Assembly: GCF_005491705.1 (NCBI RefSeq)
Contig: NZ_CP028092.1
Location: 4,526,001-4,590,000 of the forward strand
Length of the DNA: 64,000 bases
Origin: Pontibacter sp. SGAir0037
Lineage (GTDB): Bacteria; Bacteroidota; Bacteroidia; Cytophagales; Hymenobacteraceae
Direction: 5' to 3'
This document shows, piece by piece, positions 1-9,418 of the stretch; position 1 is the first letter of the stretch; the number at the start of each line of letters is the position of its first letter. The notes beneath the pieces are model-generated. The model had not been told where the DNA came from, made no database searches, and saw only the letters and a program-made list of their open reading frames with translations. Made by a program: the position numbers and the translations under genes.

Positions 1-2
1 AT

Positions 3-329
3 TACTTTGCGCACGTAGATAAGAGAAAGAAAGGCATGAACTATTACCTCTGGAAATCTGATTACCCTTTGCCGCACTACTTCTCGAAACAAGACAATGC
101 CAATAATGTAGAGTCGATTGCCGCCAACACAGAGGGGCCGCAGGAATTTATAAAGCAGTTAATTATAGATGAAGGGGTGCCTGGGTATGGCCACAGAAAG
201 CACTTGTTGGGACTCGACGATGGCAAAACACCAACTACGCATGTCGGGATTGGTATTGCCTATAACTCTAAATCAAAGTACAAGTACTACTGCAGCATTT
301 TGATTGTGCCTAAAGTGGAGAACCAATAA
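3..329 (+). CDS. CAP-domain (SCP/PR1-like) protein, 5'-truncated by window edge
   Basis: The frame is open to the left edge, so only the C-terminal ~108 residues are seen and the true start lies outside. The fragment carries the GHRKHLLGL motif followed by a glycine-rich strand (HVGIGIAYN), which resembles the C-terminal half of CAP/SCP domains of the bacterial YkwD type (GHR-x-NLL, then a G-rich strand). Bacterial CAP proteins are usually secreted; their biochemical role is poorly known. No signal peptide can be assessed here. It ends at TAA 327-329. The downstream gene is convergent. Family assignment rests on a short fragment. Confidence 0.72.
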   Translation, partial: YFAHVDKRKKGMNYYLWKSDYPLPHYFSKQDNANNVESIAANTEGPQEFIKQLIIDEGVPGYGHRKHLLGLDDGKTPTTHVGIGIAYNSKSKYKYYCSILIVPKVENQ

Positions 330-437
330 AGCTGTTTACGGTTGCTTTTTCAGGTAATACAGCGTCAGGTATTTCAGGTGAAGGCACAACTCCTAAAATA
401 TATGCAACATTAAGCCGAGCTATTGGCGGCAGCTACA

Positions 438-949
438 TTAAAGCCTCATCTGCTTCCTTACATAAGCCTCCAGCGTGTTTTTTGCCACCAAGCCTTCGTA
501 CTTCTCCAGTGTTTTGTTCTTGGCGCGTTTATCTTTTGCCTTGATCTTGGTATAGAGCGTTACCATACTTTCAATGCCACGGATGTTTGCTTGCAGTTCG
601 TCTTTTTCGCCTTTGTTTTTTATTAAGAACAAGCCTTTGCCAAAGATAAATTGCGGAACCAGCATATCTTTTAGGCAAAACTGTTGTCCTGCATAATATC
701 CTGGATAAAGATGCCGTCTACTGTAACAGAATAAGGTGCACCTTCCAACCATTTAAAAGCATATTGCGCTTTTTCCTGCCTGTCGCGCTGGCTGTCCGGA
801 AAAGGATTTTCTTCGAGCCAGACAATAGTTTTGGCCACCTGTGCCGTGTCGCGCAGGTAGTCTTCTTTTGTCTTCCAGTCGGAGTTTTGAGCAAAGGCAG
901 AAAAAGTAAAAAGCAGGATCAGAATAAAGGGAGTGTACAGCTTTTTCAT
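438..949 (-). pseudogene. Frameshifted secreted hypothetical protein
   Basis: Two overlapping minus-strand frames look like halves of one protein. The upstream frame (949 to 671, 92 aa) starts with a clear signal peptide (hydrophobic core, ending SAFAQ) and stops just after IQDIMQDNSF. The second frame continues as CLKDMLVPQF and runs to a stop at 438, with a Lys-rich helical tail. Adding one base to the homopolymer at 677-680 (TTTT on the coding strand) joins them into a smooth protein of about 170 aa. I do not recognise the family; it is probably periplasmic. The break may be a real mutation or a sequencing error in the homopolymer. No canonical slippery heptamer is in phase, so programmed frameshifting is unlikely. 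Confidence 0.7.
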
Positions 950-1128
950 GAGTATTAAAAAGATTGGTTTAGCAATATAGTATTTTTTCGAGATCGCAAC
1001 AATTATATTTAATATTTATATCTATTTAATTATCAGTGTTATAAGGAATTGTTTGCACTGTTAAATAATTTTAATTTGTACCCCCCAACAATTTGCGCTA
1101 ACTTGGGGCAATTTATACATACCATACC

Positions 1129-3942
1129 ATGCCTAGAGACACCAGCATTAAATCTGTTCTTATTATTGGTTCTGGTCCCATTATAATTGGCCAGGCTTGC
1201 GAATTCGACTATTCTGGCTCACAAGCCTCCCGCTCGCTACGCGAAGAGGGTATAGAAGTGACACTTATCAACTCCAATCCTGCCACTATCATGACAGATA
1301 GTATTACGGCGGATAATGTGTACTTAAAACCACTAGAGAAGAAGTACATTATTGAGATTCTGGAGAAGCATAAAATCGATGCCGTTCTTCCTACAATGGG
1401 TGGCCAGACTGCCCTGAACCTGGCCATAGAATGTGAAAAGGCAGGTATCTGGAAGAAATATGACGTAAAGATTATTGGCGTTGATATTAAAGCTATTGAG
1501 ACAACCGAAGACCGGGAGGAATTCAGGTTAAAGATGCTTGAGCTTGGCGTTAATGTTTGTAAAGGAGAAACGGCAACTTCTTTCCTGGAAGGTAAAGAGA
1601 TTGCGCAGGAAATAGGCTTCCCGCTTGTTATTCGTCCTTCGTTTACACTTGGGGGCTACGGCGGTGGCTTTGTAAATACACCCGAAGAGTTTGATGCAGC
1701 CCTTACACGCGGCTTGCATGCCTCTCCTGTGCACGAAGTACTTATCGAGCAAAGTATTCTGGGTTGGAAAGAGTACGAGCTGGAACTGCTGCGCGATAAT
1801 GCGGGTAATATCATTATTATCTGCTCTATCGAAAACTTCGACCCAATGGGCGTGCATACAGGCGACTCTATTACGGTAGCCCCAGCCATGACTTTGCCTG
1901 ATACGGTGTATCAGCAAATGCGCGACCTGGCCATCAAAATGATGAATGGCATCGGGCAGTTTGCCGGTGGTTGTAACGTGCAATTCTCGGTAAACCCGGA
2001 GGATGATACCATCATTGCCATCGAAATTAACCCACGTGTTTCCCGTTCGTCTGCTCTGGCTTCTAAAGCTACCGGTTACCCAATTGCTAAAATTGCAGCG
2101 AAACTGGCTATCGGTTATAACCTGGATGAGCTGAAAAACGCCATTACTAAAACAACCTCTGCTTTCTTTGAGCCTGCACTGGATTATGTAATTGTAAAGA
2201 TCCCTCGCTGGAACTTCGATAAGTTTAAAGGTGCTAACCGTACCCTTGGTCTGCAGATGAAGTCGGTAGGTGAGGTAATGGGCATCGGCCGTACATTTCA
2301 GGAGGCGCTTCAGAAAGCCTGCCAGAGCTTAGAGATTAAGCGCAACGGTTTGGGTGCCGACGGGAAGGAAATGACCAACTACGACGACCTGATCTACAAC
2401 CTGAAGAACCCGAGCTGGAACCGACTGTTCTGTATCAAGGATGCGATGCGTGCCGGTATACCAATGAGCACCATCCGTAACCTGACAAAGATAGATCCGT
2501 GGTTCCTGAACCAGATTGAGGAGCTGGACCAGCTGGAGCGTGAGCTAAAGAAATATACGCTGGCTACGCTGCCTGCCGACCTGCTGCGCGATGCAAAAGT
2601 GAAAGGTTATGCCGACCGCCAGATTGCGCACATTTTGGGTTGCAAAGAAAGTGAAGTACACAGTGTGCGTATGGAACTTGGCATTAAGCGTGTGTTCAAA
2701 ATGGTAGATACCTGCGCAGCCGAGTTTGAAGCGAAAACACCGTACTTCTACAGCACCTTTGATGGCGAAAACGAAAGCATTGTTACAGACAAGAAAAAAG
2801 TTGTAGTACTTGGCTCCGGGCCGAATCGCATCGGGCAGGGTATTGAGTTCGACTACAGCTGTGTGCATGGCGTATTGGCTGCCAAAGAGTGTGGCTACGA
2901 AACCATCATGATCAACTGCAACCCTGAAACAGTTTCCACAGACTTCGATATTTCAGATAAACTGTACTTCGAGCCGGTATTCTGGGAGCACATCTACGAT
3001 ATTATTCTGCACGAAAAACCAGAAGGCGTTATTGTGCAGCTGGGTGGGCAAACGGCTCTTAAGCTGGCAGAGAAGCTGGACCGCTACGGTATTAAGATTC
3101 TGGGTACGAGCTACCAGTCGCTCGATCTGGCCGAAGACCGTGGCTCCTTCTCATCACTGCTGCGCGACCTGGATATTCCGTATCCTCCGTTTGGTGTGAT
3201 TGAATCGGCTGAAGAAGCGTTAGAGCTCTGCAAAGAGCTGAAGTTCCCGCTGCTGGTGCGCCCAAGCTATGTACTAGGTGGGCAAAGCATGAAAATCGTG
3301 ATCAACGAGAAAGAGTTGGAGGCACACGTAATCGACCTCCTGAAAGACCATCCGGGCAACAAGGTGCTGCTAGACCACTTCCTCGACAATGCCATAGAAG
3401 CAGAAGCTGATGCTATCTCTGACGGCGAAGACGTGTACATCTGTGGTATAATGGAACACATTGAGCCGGCTGGCATTCACTCAGGAGACTCTTATGCGGT
3501 ACTGCCTGCCTTCGATATGTCGGAGCATGTGCTCAGACAAATAGAAGATTATACCAAGAAGATAGCACTGGCATTGAACACAGTAGGTATTATTAACATA
3601 CAGTTTGCGGTTAAAGATGAGGTGGTTTATGTGATTGAGGCAAACCCACGCGCGTCTCGTACTATACCATTTATCGCAAAAGCTTACCGTGAGCCGTACA
3701 TTAACTACGCTACCAAGCTGATGCTGGGAGAGAAGAAGATCAAAGACTTTAACTTTAACCCATACAAGCAAGGCTATGCCATTAAAGTGCCTGTGTTCTC
3801 ACATAACAAGTTCCCTGAAGTAAACAAGGAGCTTGGGCCTGAGATGAAATCGACAGGTGAAGCAATTTACTTTATCGATGATCTGCAAGACGATTACTTC
3901 ACCAAAGTATACTCCGAAAGGAACTTATACCTGAGTATGTAA
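1129..3942 (+). CDS. carB: Carbamoyl-phosphate synthase large subunit, without allosteric domain
   Basis: It makes carbamoyl phosphate from bicarbonate, 2 ATP and glutamine-derived ammonia for pyrimidine and arginine synthesis, partnered by CarA (not in this window). Two homologous ATP-grasp synthetase halves are visible: the first opens with GSGPIIIGQ at residues 14-22, the second with GSGPNRIGQ at about 562-570. A helical oligomerisation segment lies between them. The protein is 937 aa and ends right after the second synthetase half (ending NLYLSM). The ~135-residue C-terminal MGS-like domain, which binds UMP, IMP and ornithine in the 1073-aa E. coli enzyme, is absent. Shorter CarB proteins of this kind occur in other Flavobacteriia and Cytophagia, from memory. 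A strong hairpin terminator follows. Confidence 0.97.
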   Translation: MPRDTSIKSVLIIGSGPIIIGQACEFDYSGSQASRSLREEGIEVTLINSNPATIMTDSITADNVYLKPLEKKYIIEILEKHKIDAVLPTMGGQTALNLAIECEKAGIWKKYDVKIIGVDIKAIETTEDREEFRLKMLELGVNVCKGETATSFLEGKEIAQEIGFPLVIRPSFTLGGYGGGFVNTPEEFDAALTRGLHASPVHEVLIEQSILGWKEYELELLRDNAGNIIIICSIENFDPMGVHTGDSITVAPAMTLPDTVYQQMRDLAIKMMNGIGQFAGGCNVQFSVNPEDDTIIAIEINPRVSRSSALASKATGYPIAKIAAKLAIGYNLDELKNAITKTTSAFFEPALDYVIVKIPRWNFDKFKGANRTLGLQMKSVGEVMGIGRTFQEALQKACQSLEIKRNGLGADGKEMTNYDDLIYNLKNPSWNRLFCIKDAMRAGIPMSTIRNLTKIDPWFLNQIEELDQLERELKKYTLATLPADLLRDAKVKGYADRQIAHILGCKESEVHSVRMELGIKRVFKMVDTCAAEFEAKTPYFYSTFDGENESIVTDKKKVVVLGSGPNRIGQGIEFDYSCVHGVLAAKECGYETIMINCNPETVSTDFDISDKLYFEPVFWEHIYDIILHEKPEGVIVQLGGQTALKLAEKLDRYGIKILGTSYQSLDLAEDRGSFSSLLRDLDIPYPPFGVIESAEEALELCKELKFPLLVRPSYVLGGQSMKIVINEKELEAHVIDLLKDHPGNKVLLDHFLDNAIEAEADAISDGEDVYICGIMEHIEPAGIHSGDSYAVLPAFDMSEHVLRQIEDYTKKIALALNTVGIINIQFAVKDEVVYVIEANPRASRTIPFIAKAYREPYINYATKLMLGEKKIKDFNFNPYKQGYAIKVPVFSHNKFPEVNKELGPEMKSTGEAIYFIDDLQDDYFTKVYSERNLYLSM

Positions 3943-3961
3943 TCTGGACTGAAATAACATC

Positions 3962-3996
3962 AAAAAGCCCTTCTGTATAGTACAGAAGGGCTTTTT
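3962..3996 (+). terminator. Intrinsic terminator after carB
   Basis: A perfect 16-bp stem (3962-3977 with 3981-3996) closes a TAG loop. It has a GC core GCCCTTCTGTA and runs of A and T at the outer ends, 20 bp after the carB stop. Confidence 0.85.
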
Positions 3997-4148
3997 GTTT
4001 ATAGCTGTTTTTAAAATATTGCTTTAGCAGCGGGTTTAGTGTAAACATAGTCAAGTAAAGCCTGTCATCTCCAGCCTTTCTACTTAACTATGTGCAAGTC
4101 TGGTCGTATCAATCCTAGAATCAGCGGTTTCCTGGTTCCATAAAGGTT

Positions 4149-5231
4149 ATGACAAGACGTTCAAAAAGAATATACATTACCCTGGGGATTATTTTACTCC
4201 TGCTTATCATTTTCAGGTTGGCACTGCCTTCCATTGTAAAAAGATATGTAAATAAAACCCTCAGCGAACTGCCTGGCTATAACGGGCATATAGAAGACAT
4301 AGACCTGAGCCTGTATAGAGGAGCTTACAAAATAAAAGGGCTGGTGCTGGAGGAAGAGAAAGGTAACCCTAAATACCCTTTTCTTAAAATTGCCGAGACC
4401 GATCTCTCTGTTGAATGGAAGTCGCTGTTTAAGGGAAAGGTAGCCGGAGAAGTATTGATGGGGACACCGGAAATCAACATTGTAGCCACCTCCAGCACCG
4501 ATACAAGCCAAGCCACACAAGAGCACTGGACGGAGGTTGTAAAGGATTTGATGCCCATTACGATAAACCGTTTCGAGGCAACAAATGGCATGATTGCCTA
4601 CCGCGATTTTAATGCAAGCCCTGACATAAACATGCATATTGAGAACATGCACCTGGTTGCGCTTAACCTGGCAAATGTGGAGGAAGAGGGAAATGCATTG
4701 CCATCAACGGTTTCGCTTACAGGTACTTCTGTTGGAGGAGGTAGCCTTCGAGGAGACATGAAGGTAAATATGCTAAAGGAAGTACCGGATTTTGATATGA
4801 AGATGAGGCTGACAAAGGTAAATTTAACCAGTCTCAACGACTTTGTGAAGGCTTACGGGAAATTTGATATAGAGCAGGGGCAGATGGAGCTGTATAGCGA
4901 ACTAAAAGCAAAAGACGGAAAACTCGATGGTTATGTTAAACCATTTTTTGAAAATGTAAAGGTGCTGAACTGGGAAAAAGACAGGGAAGAAGGCGGCTTT
5001 TTCCGGGCAGCTTGGGAAGCTGTGGTTGGCCTTGTAAAAGACGTAGTGGAAAATCCTAAAGAAGATAACATAGCTACTCAGATACCTATTGAAGGAGACC
5101 TGAATCAGCCGGACACCAATACGTGGAAAACAGTGCTGAACGTATTGCGGCACGCTTACATTAAAGCCTTTACCAGGGGCCTGGAAAGCACCGCCAGTGG
5201 TGCAGCCAACGGGGAAGAAGAATCAAGGTAA
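4149..5231 (+). CDS. DUF748/AsmA-like membrane-anchored protein
   Basis: The 360-aa protein has a basic N-terminus and one transmembrane anchor at about residues 9-26, then a periplasmic part rich in beta-strands. The pattern (YVNKTLSELPGYNGHIEDIDLSLYRGAY, split here as a short motif around residues 33-58) resembles the opening of DUF748/AsmA-like proteins, whose repeats form beta-taco bridges for lipid movement between membranes. In this family that role is inference. The C-terminal tail is polar. The acetyltransferase start lies 8 bp after its stop, so the two are probably co-transcribed. Confidence 0.75.
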   Translation: MTRRSKRIYITLGIILLLLIIFRLALPSIVKRYVNKTLSELPGYNGHIEDIDLSLYRGAYKIKGLVLEEEKGNPKYPFLKIAETDLSVEWKSLFKGKVAGEVLMGTPEINIVATSSTDTSQATQEHWTEVVKDLMPITINRFEATNGMIAYRDFNASPDINMHIENMHLVALNLANVEEEGNALPSTVSLTGTSVGGGSLRGDMKVNMLKEVPDFDMKMRLTKVNLTSLNDFVKAYGKFDIEQGQMELYSELKAKDGKLDGYVKPFFENVKVLNWEKDREEGGFFRAAWEAVVGLVKDVVENPKEDNIATQIPIEGDLNQPDTNTWKTVLNVLRHAYIKAFTRGLESTASGAANGEEESR

Positions 5232-5238
5232 AAAGAGC

Positions 5239-5712
5239 ATGATAGAAATAAGGCGGGCAACGCTACATGACCTGCGCACGGTAAAAAGTATAGATGAGGC
5301 TTTGTTCGGAAAAGACAGCTACCCGCTGTTTGTCCTGCGCCAGTTCTTCGACATTGCCAAAAGCCTGTTTATAGTTGCTGTTTCGGCTGGCGAAGTAGTT
5401 GGCTATACCATTGGGCACCACGACCAGGAGAGGCAGGAGGGGTGGGTACTTTCTTTGGGAGTATTGCCAGCTTTTGCAGGTAAAGAAATCGGAAAGCAAT
5501 TAACCGTTTATCTGCTGCAGGCCCTGGAAGCAAAAGGCGCCAGAACTGTTTTTTTAACGGTTCATCCGTCAAATACACCTGCGCTGAGCTTATATAAGAA
5601 ATTAGGTTTCGGGGAGCAGGTTTTAGAGAGCAGCTACTACCTCGATGGCAGCCCCAGGCTTGTGATGCAGGTTGCTATAGCACAGGCAGAAGAACGGCTT
5701 TCTGCCTCATAA
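5239..5712 (+). CDS. GNAT-family N-acetyltransferase (RimI-like)
   Basis: The ~157-aa protein has the GNAT order: an N-terminal strand (MIEIRRATLHDL), a central strand with GYTIGH, the acetyl-CoA pyrophosphate-binding region (VLPAFAGKEIGKQL, matching Q/R-x-x-G-x-G/A loosely) and the C-terminal NTPALSLYKKLGF signature shared with RimI-type enzymes. The substrate cannot be predicted. I chose the ATG at 5239 because the longer frame (5197) overlaps the previous gene and adds a non-family N-terminus. It is 8 bp after the DUF748-like gene. The next gene is convergent. Confidence 0.85.
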   Translation: MIEIRRATLHDLRTVKSIDEALFGKDSYPLFVLRQFFDIAKSLFIVAVSAGEVVGYTIGHHDQERQEGWVLSLGVLPAFAGKEIGKQLTVYLLQALEAKGARTVFLTVHPSNTPALSLYKKLGFGEQVLESSYYLDGSPRLVMQVAIAQAEERLSAS

Positions 5713-5722
5713 CATACCTGCC

Positions 5723-6295
5723 TTAAAAAGCCCAGATACCTGCGGGCGTAATGGCAAAGTCTAAAGGTATATCATGCAAACCTGCATCGGCGATCTGTTC
5801 TACAGGAGGCTCTAAAGATAACCCGATCTTTAGTACGTTTGGGCGGCAGTCGGCCAGAAAGCGGTCGTAGTAGCCTTTGCCATAGCCAACCCGATGGCCG
5901 GTCTTATCGAAGGCCAGCAGCGGTAGCAGCACCATGTCTACCTCTGCTGCCGAAATAACATGCGCATGCTGTGGCTCCGGTATTCCCCAAGCATTTTCTA
6001 CCAATACGGCTTCGTCTGTTAAAATATGGTGCGACAGGTTGTTTTCTGTTATATCTGTAACAGGCACTGCTACACGTACCTCAGGGTGCTCCAGCCTTAG
6101 CCGTTCTATAAAAGGCCAGGTATTTACTTCTTTATTTCTGATGATAGGAAGAAACACATGCACCGTTATACCCGGGTTCAGCCGGAACCGCTGAAAAAAC
6201 AAACTAGCCATGCGTTGGCTGCGAAAGTTTACTTCCTCTAAAGGTAAAGCTTTCCGCTGCTGCAACATCAGTTTGCGAAGATCAGCCTTTCGCAT
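5723..6295 (-). CDS. 5-formyltetrahydrofolate cyclo-ligase
   Basis: It converts 5-formyl-THF to 5,10-methenyl-THF with ATP, returning folate to the one-carbon pool in the cytoplasm. The 190-aa length fits the YgfA/FAU1/MTHFS family. The family signature GYGKGYYDRF is at residues 137-146, and an N-terminal basic R-K-x-x-x-R-K segment for ATP binding is present. The start ATG (6295-6293) overlaps the stop of bshC as TAATG, so translation is probably coupled. The link to bacillithiol synthesis may be only operonic. Confidence 0.93.
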   Translation of the reverse strand: MRKADLRKLMLQQRKALPLEEVNFRSQRMASLFFQRFRLNPGITVHVFLPIIRNKEVNTWPFIERLRLEHPEVRVAVPVTDITENNLSHHILTDEAVLVENAWGIPEPQHAHVISAAEVDMVLLPLLAFDKTGHRVGYGKGYYDRFLADCRPNVLKIGLSLEPPVEQIADAGLHDIPLDFAITPAGIWAF

Positions 6296-7857
6296 TACGC
6301 TTCTTCCAGAATGGTAAACTTCAGTTCAAAAGGTTTGAATGCCTCTACCAGTGCCGGAATAAAATCAGGGTTGTTTGTCTGATAGGTGAGCAGATTGTCC
6401 TGGCGCTCTTGCAGGCTGCCGTTCGGGAACAGTTTATCTTTTAGGTTCTCGAGCTGCTTAAATGTTTGCTCATGCTTATTGTCACGGGCTTTGGAAATTT
6501 TCTTTTCGAGCATTTGCAGAGCGTTAGCAGCTTTCTGAGCTTCGGCACCTACTGTTTTGGTTAAGGTAGGTTCAATTTCCTGCGCCAGCTTTTCTACTTC
6601 GGCAAAGGCGGTTGCTACGGCATTGCGTTGTGCCTCTAGGGTTATTTCCTCTTCGTGTAACTGGGCCGATAAGTACTTTTTAAGTTCCTGGTAATCTTTA
6701 AAGAGCTCCTGAGGCTGCAGTCCCAGTTTCTGCATCCGGCTGGCGTTGCCACGGTTAATATAAAGGGCCGAGTTGCGTGGCACCAGTATAGGAAAAGCCA
6801 CCTGGCAGGCATCGAATACCTTTTTAAGCTGGAACCAATACGCTACTTCTGCTCCGCCGCCTATATAAGCCAGGTTAGGGAGGATAAGCTCTTCGTAAAG
6901 AGGCCGTAAAATAACGTTAGGGCTAAACTGCTCCGGGTGCTGCTCTGCTAACTGAAGTATTTCCTGAGGCGTAAAGCTGATGTCGGTATTTAAAACTCTA
7001 TACTTTTCGCCTTCCTGCACAATACGCTCCCGGAGCCCTTCCTGCAGATAAAACAAGTTAATTTCCCTGGAGTATACCTGCGGTTTGTATCCCAGTTCTT
7101 CCAGTTGCTTACTGCTTTCCTCTACCAGTTTGTTAGATATATTTTCTATTAGCTCTTGCCGAATAACAGGAGCAAGTGCTTTCTTCAATCCGGCATCATC
7201 GCCATCAACACTTACCAGGCCATAGGCCCCAAATAAAGCATGTGTAATAAAGCGGGTTGCATCGGCGAGGGTATTACTGTTGCGGTAAGCAGCTTCAAAA
7301 ACAGGATACTGCTCTGGCATTTGCTCGAGCACCTGCTCCAGCCCTTGTGTAGAGAATCTGCCTACAGCGCCTTTCTGATCTGTTTCCCAGGTATACTTCT
7401 TTCCGAAAAGGCTGAAATGGTTGATTTCCGGAAAGTCGTGATCTTCTGTAGCCATCCAGTAAACAGGTACAAAGTTGTAGGCGGGATATTTTTCCTGTAA
7501 CTGCTTGCACATGTTTATGACCGTAACAATCTTATAAACAAAGTATAAGGGGCCGGTAAAAATGTTCAGCTGGTGGCCCGTGGTAATGGTAAAAGTATTA
7601 GGCTGCAGGAGCAGGTCGAGGTGCTGTTTTACCTGCGGGTGTATTTCTGCCACTGATCTGTATTGCCTCTGAAGCGAGGCGTGCAGCACCTGGCGTTGTT
7701 CCGGTGTAAATTGCTTTTCCTGTATCTGCTTCTCAAAAGCCTCAGGTGTCGGAAAATGATTATAGAAAGGCCGCAGCTTTTCGCTTCGGCACAGGTAATC
7801 AGTTATAGTTTGGGAAAAAGCGCCGGTAGCGGCGTAGTCCATAGTGGTAACTTTCAT
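6295..7857 (-). CDS. bshC: Bacillithiol biosynthesis cysteine-adding enzyme BshC
   Basis: BshC adds cysteine to glucosaminyl-malate, the last step of bacillithiol synthesis (the low-molecular-weight thiol of Firmicutes and many Bacteroidota). The protein is 520 aa from the chosen start. It shows the TGHQLNIFTG motif at about residues 94-103, the WMATEDHDFPEI segment, a Rossmann-like core and a helical coiled-coil region near the C-terminus, as in the family. I chose ATG 7857 because it gives the usual MKVTTMDY start and is preceded by GGAAG 8 bases upstream; the frame is open to 7917. bshA and bshB are not in this window. The 3' end overlaps ygfA. Confidence 0.95.
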   Translation of the reverse strand: MKVTTMDYAATGAFSQTITDYLCRSEKLRPFYNHFPTPEAFEKQIQEKQFTPEQRQVLHASLQRQYRSVAEIHPQVKQHLDLLLQPNTFTITTGHQLNIFTGPLYFVYKIVTVINMCKQLQEKYPAYNFVPVYWMATEDHDFPEINHFSLFGKKYTWETDQKGAVGRFSTQGLEQVLEQMPEQYPVFEAAYRNSNTLADATRFITHALFGAYGLVSVDGDDAGLKKALAPVIRQELIENISNKLVEESSKQLEELGYKPQVYSREINLFYLQEGLRERIVQEGEKYRVLNTDISFTPQEILQLAEQHPEQFSPNVILRPLYEELILPNLAYIGGGAEVAYWFQLKKVFDACQVAFPILVPRNSALYINRGNASRMQKLGLQPQELFKDYQELKKYLSAQLHEEEITLEAQRNAVATAFAEVEKLAQEIEPTLTKTVGAEAQKAANALQMLEKKISKARDNKHEQTFKQLENLKDKLFPNGSLQERQDNLLTYQTNNPDFIPALVEAFKPFELKFTILEEA

Positions 7858-8060
7858 AGTAGATACTTCCATCTGCGGAGCCTGAAATGTTAGGGTAGCG
7901 TTTATTCGAGCACACATAGCAATTATGCACTCATACGATAGTGCTGTGTGTTCTGCTACGCTGCAAAGTAAAGCTTTATTTTACTCAATTGCAGATGCAG
8001 TGGTTGTATTCAGATAGAAAGCGTATTTTAAAGGATGAGCAGCAGCAATATAGTTTAATA

Positions 8061-8090
8061 AAAAAGGATGACATTGATGTGTCATCCTTT
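8061..8090 (-). terminator. Intrinsic terminator after tdh
   Basis: An 11-bp perfect stem AAAGGATGACA (8063-8073) / TGTCATCCTTT (8080-8090) with a 6-base loop. On the minus strand it ends in a T-run. It lies 22 bp after the tdh stop. Confidence 0.8.
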
Positions 8091-8111
8091 CAGGCTTTAC
8101 TGTTGAGAGAG

Positions 8112-9077
8112 CTATACCAGCTGCATTTTCCTCAGGTTTAAAAGCATGTCTTTCGTCATAGCGTTTAAATCGTAAGCAGGTTTCCAGCCCCAGTCTTGTT
8201 GTGCAGCGCTGTCGTCTATACTTTGCGGCCACGAATCTGCTATCTGCTGGCGGTAATCCGGGTTATACGTTATATTAAAATCCGGAATATGTTGTTGAAT
8301 GGCTTTGGCGATTTCGGCCGGTGAAAAGCTCATTGCGCTCAGGTTGTAGGAGCTTCGAACCTTAACAGCATCAGCAGGAGCCTGCATCAGATCTATTGTG
8401 GCTTTAATGGCATCGGGCATATACATCATAGGCAGGTAAGTATGCTCGCTTAAAAAGCATTCAAACGTTTCACCTGCCAATGCTTTGTGGTAAATATCTA
8501 CTGCATAGTCGGTGGTGCCGCCACCCGGAAGTGCTTTATAACCGATAAGGCCAGGATAACGAAGGCTACGCACATCCAGGCCATGTTTCAAGAAATAGTA
8601 TTCGCACCAACGTTCGCCTGCCTGTTTGCTGATGCCATACACCGTGTTCGGGTCCATGACAGTATGCTGGGGCGTGTGCCGGCGTGGCGTATTGGGTCCG
8701 AAAACAGCAATGGAACTAGGCCAGTAAACACTTGCTACTTTCTGCTCCAGCGCCAGGTCGAGAATATTAAACAGACCTTCCATGTTCAGCTGCCAGGCAA
8801 ACTTAGGTTTTTTTTCGCCGGTGGCAGAAAGTACGGCAGCTAACTGATAAATATGCTTGAAGTTGTATTTAGAGGCCAGGTCTTTCAGAACCTGCTTGTT
8901 CAGTACATCAACCTCCTCAAAAGGACCGGAATCGCGTAGCTCTGCCTGTTTGGGAGTGGAGATATCAGCGGCTATTACGTTGTCGCCGCCGTAAATATTT
9001 CTAAGTTCCAGGGTGAGTTCAGAGCCCAGCTGACCGCAAGCCCCGATTACCAGCACCTTTTCACCGGTATTTGCCAT
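8112..9077 (-). CDS. tdh: L-threonine 3-dehydrogenase, SDR (epimerase-like) type
   Basis: It oxidises L-threonine to 2-amino-3-ketobutyrate with NAD+. The 321-aa protein is an extended short-chain dehydrogenase: the NAD-binding GACGQLG is at residues 12-18 and the catalytic YGISK gives Y147 and K151. The AQLAAxLSATGE and YLPMMYMPD segments resemble the SDR-type threonine dehydrogenases known from Bacteroidetes, not the zinc-dependent E. coli type. The partner enzyme kbl lies 1.4 kb away on the opposite strand, which supports the assignment. Upstream on the minus strand is TTACTTTG, a near match to the -7 element. Confidence 0.9.
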   Translation of the reverse strand: MANTGEKVLVIGACGQLGSELTLELRNIYGGDNVIAADISTPKQAELRDSGPFEEVDVLNKQVLKDLASKYNFKHIYQLAAVLSATGEKKPKFAWQLNMEGLFNILDLALEQKVASVYWPSSIAVFGPNTPRRHTPQHTVMDPNTVYGISKQAGERWCEYYFLKHGLDVRSLRYPGLIGYKALPGGGTTDYAVDIYHKALAGETFECFLSEHTYLPMMYMPDAIKATIDLMQAPADAVKVRSSYNLSAMSFSPAEIAKAIQQHIPDFNITYNPDYRQQIADSWPQSIDDSAAQQDWGWKPAYDLNAMTKDMLLNLRKMQLV

Positions 9078-9418
9078 AAAATAGGTTAATCTTTTTGCAA
9101 AGTAACCTATTTCATTTCAATAGTTAAAATATAGAGAGGAAGTATTTGCTAAACCGTTTAAGTGTGTTATATAAATGTTTGTTGTAAGAGAGGGGTAAAG
9201 AGAAAAACGCCCACCATCTGGCGAGCGTTTTTCCTCTAACTAATCTAACTTTACCAATATTTACAGTACAAATGTAGAAGAATTAGTTTGGCTGGAAATG
9301 TGGTAAAAGCGGATTTAATAATTAAATAATACACTTGGAAAAAGGTTTTAGCGGCTCCTGTTTCAAAAATTGATTTTATTATCTTTGCACATAAGGCGTT
9401 GGTAAGCGCCAGAACAGC
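9078..9418. other. Divergent intergenic region between tdh and the Pro-rich gene
   Basis: About 340 bp, AT-rich. It holds a hairpin with AAAAACGC (9203-9210) and GCGTTTTT (9225-9232) arms flanked by A and T runs, which could terminate transcription in either direction. It also holds the -7 element for the downstream gene at 9380-9387. I see no convincing small gene. Confidence 0.5.
9380..9387 (+). promoter_or_regulatory. Bacteroidetes -7 promoter element (TATCTTTG)
   Basis: Exact match to TAnnTTTG, 32 bp before the start codon at 9419. No clear -33 TTG at the right distance. Confidence 0.55.

Noticed and set aside
671..690. Programmed -1 frameshifting in the secreted hypothetical
   Set aside because: The zero-frame codons around the T-run do not give the X-XXY-YYZ slippery pattern, so an indel is a simpler explanation.
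1528..1983. 151-aa minus-strand frame in carB
   Set aside because: Complement of a conserved ATP-grasp domain, no supporting motif.
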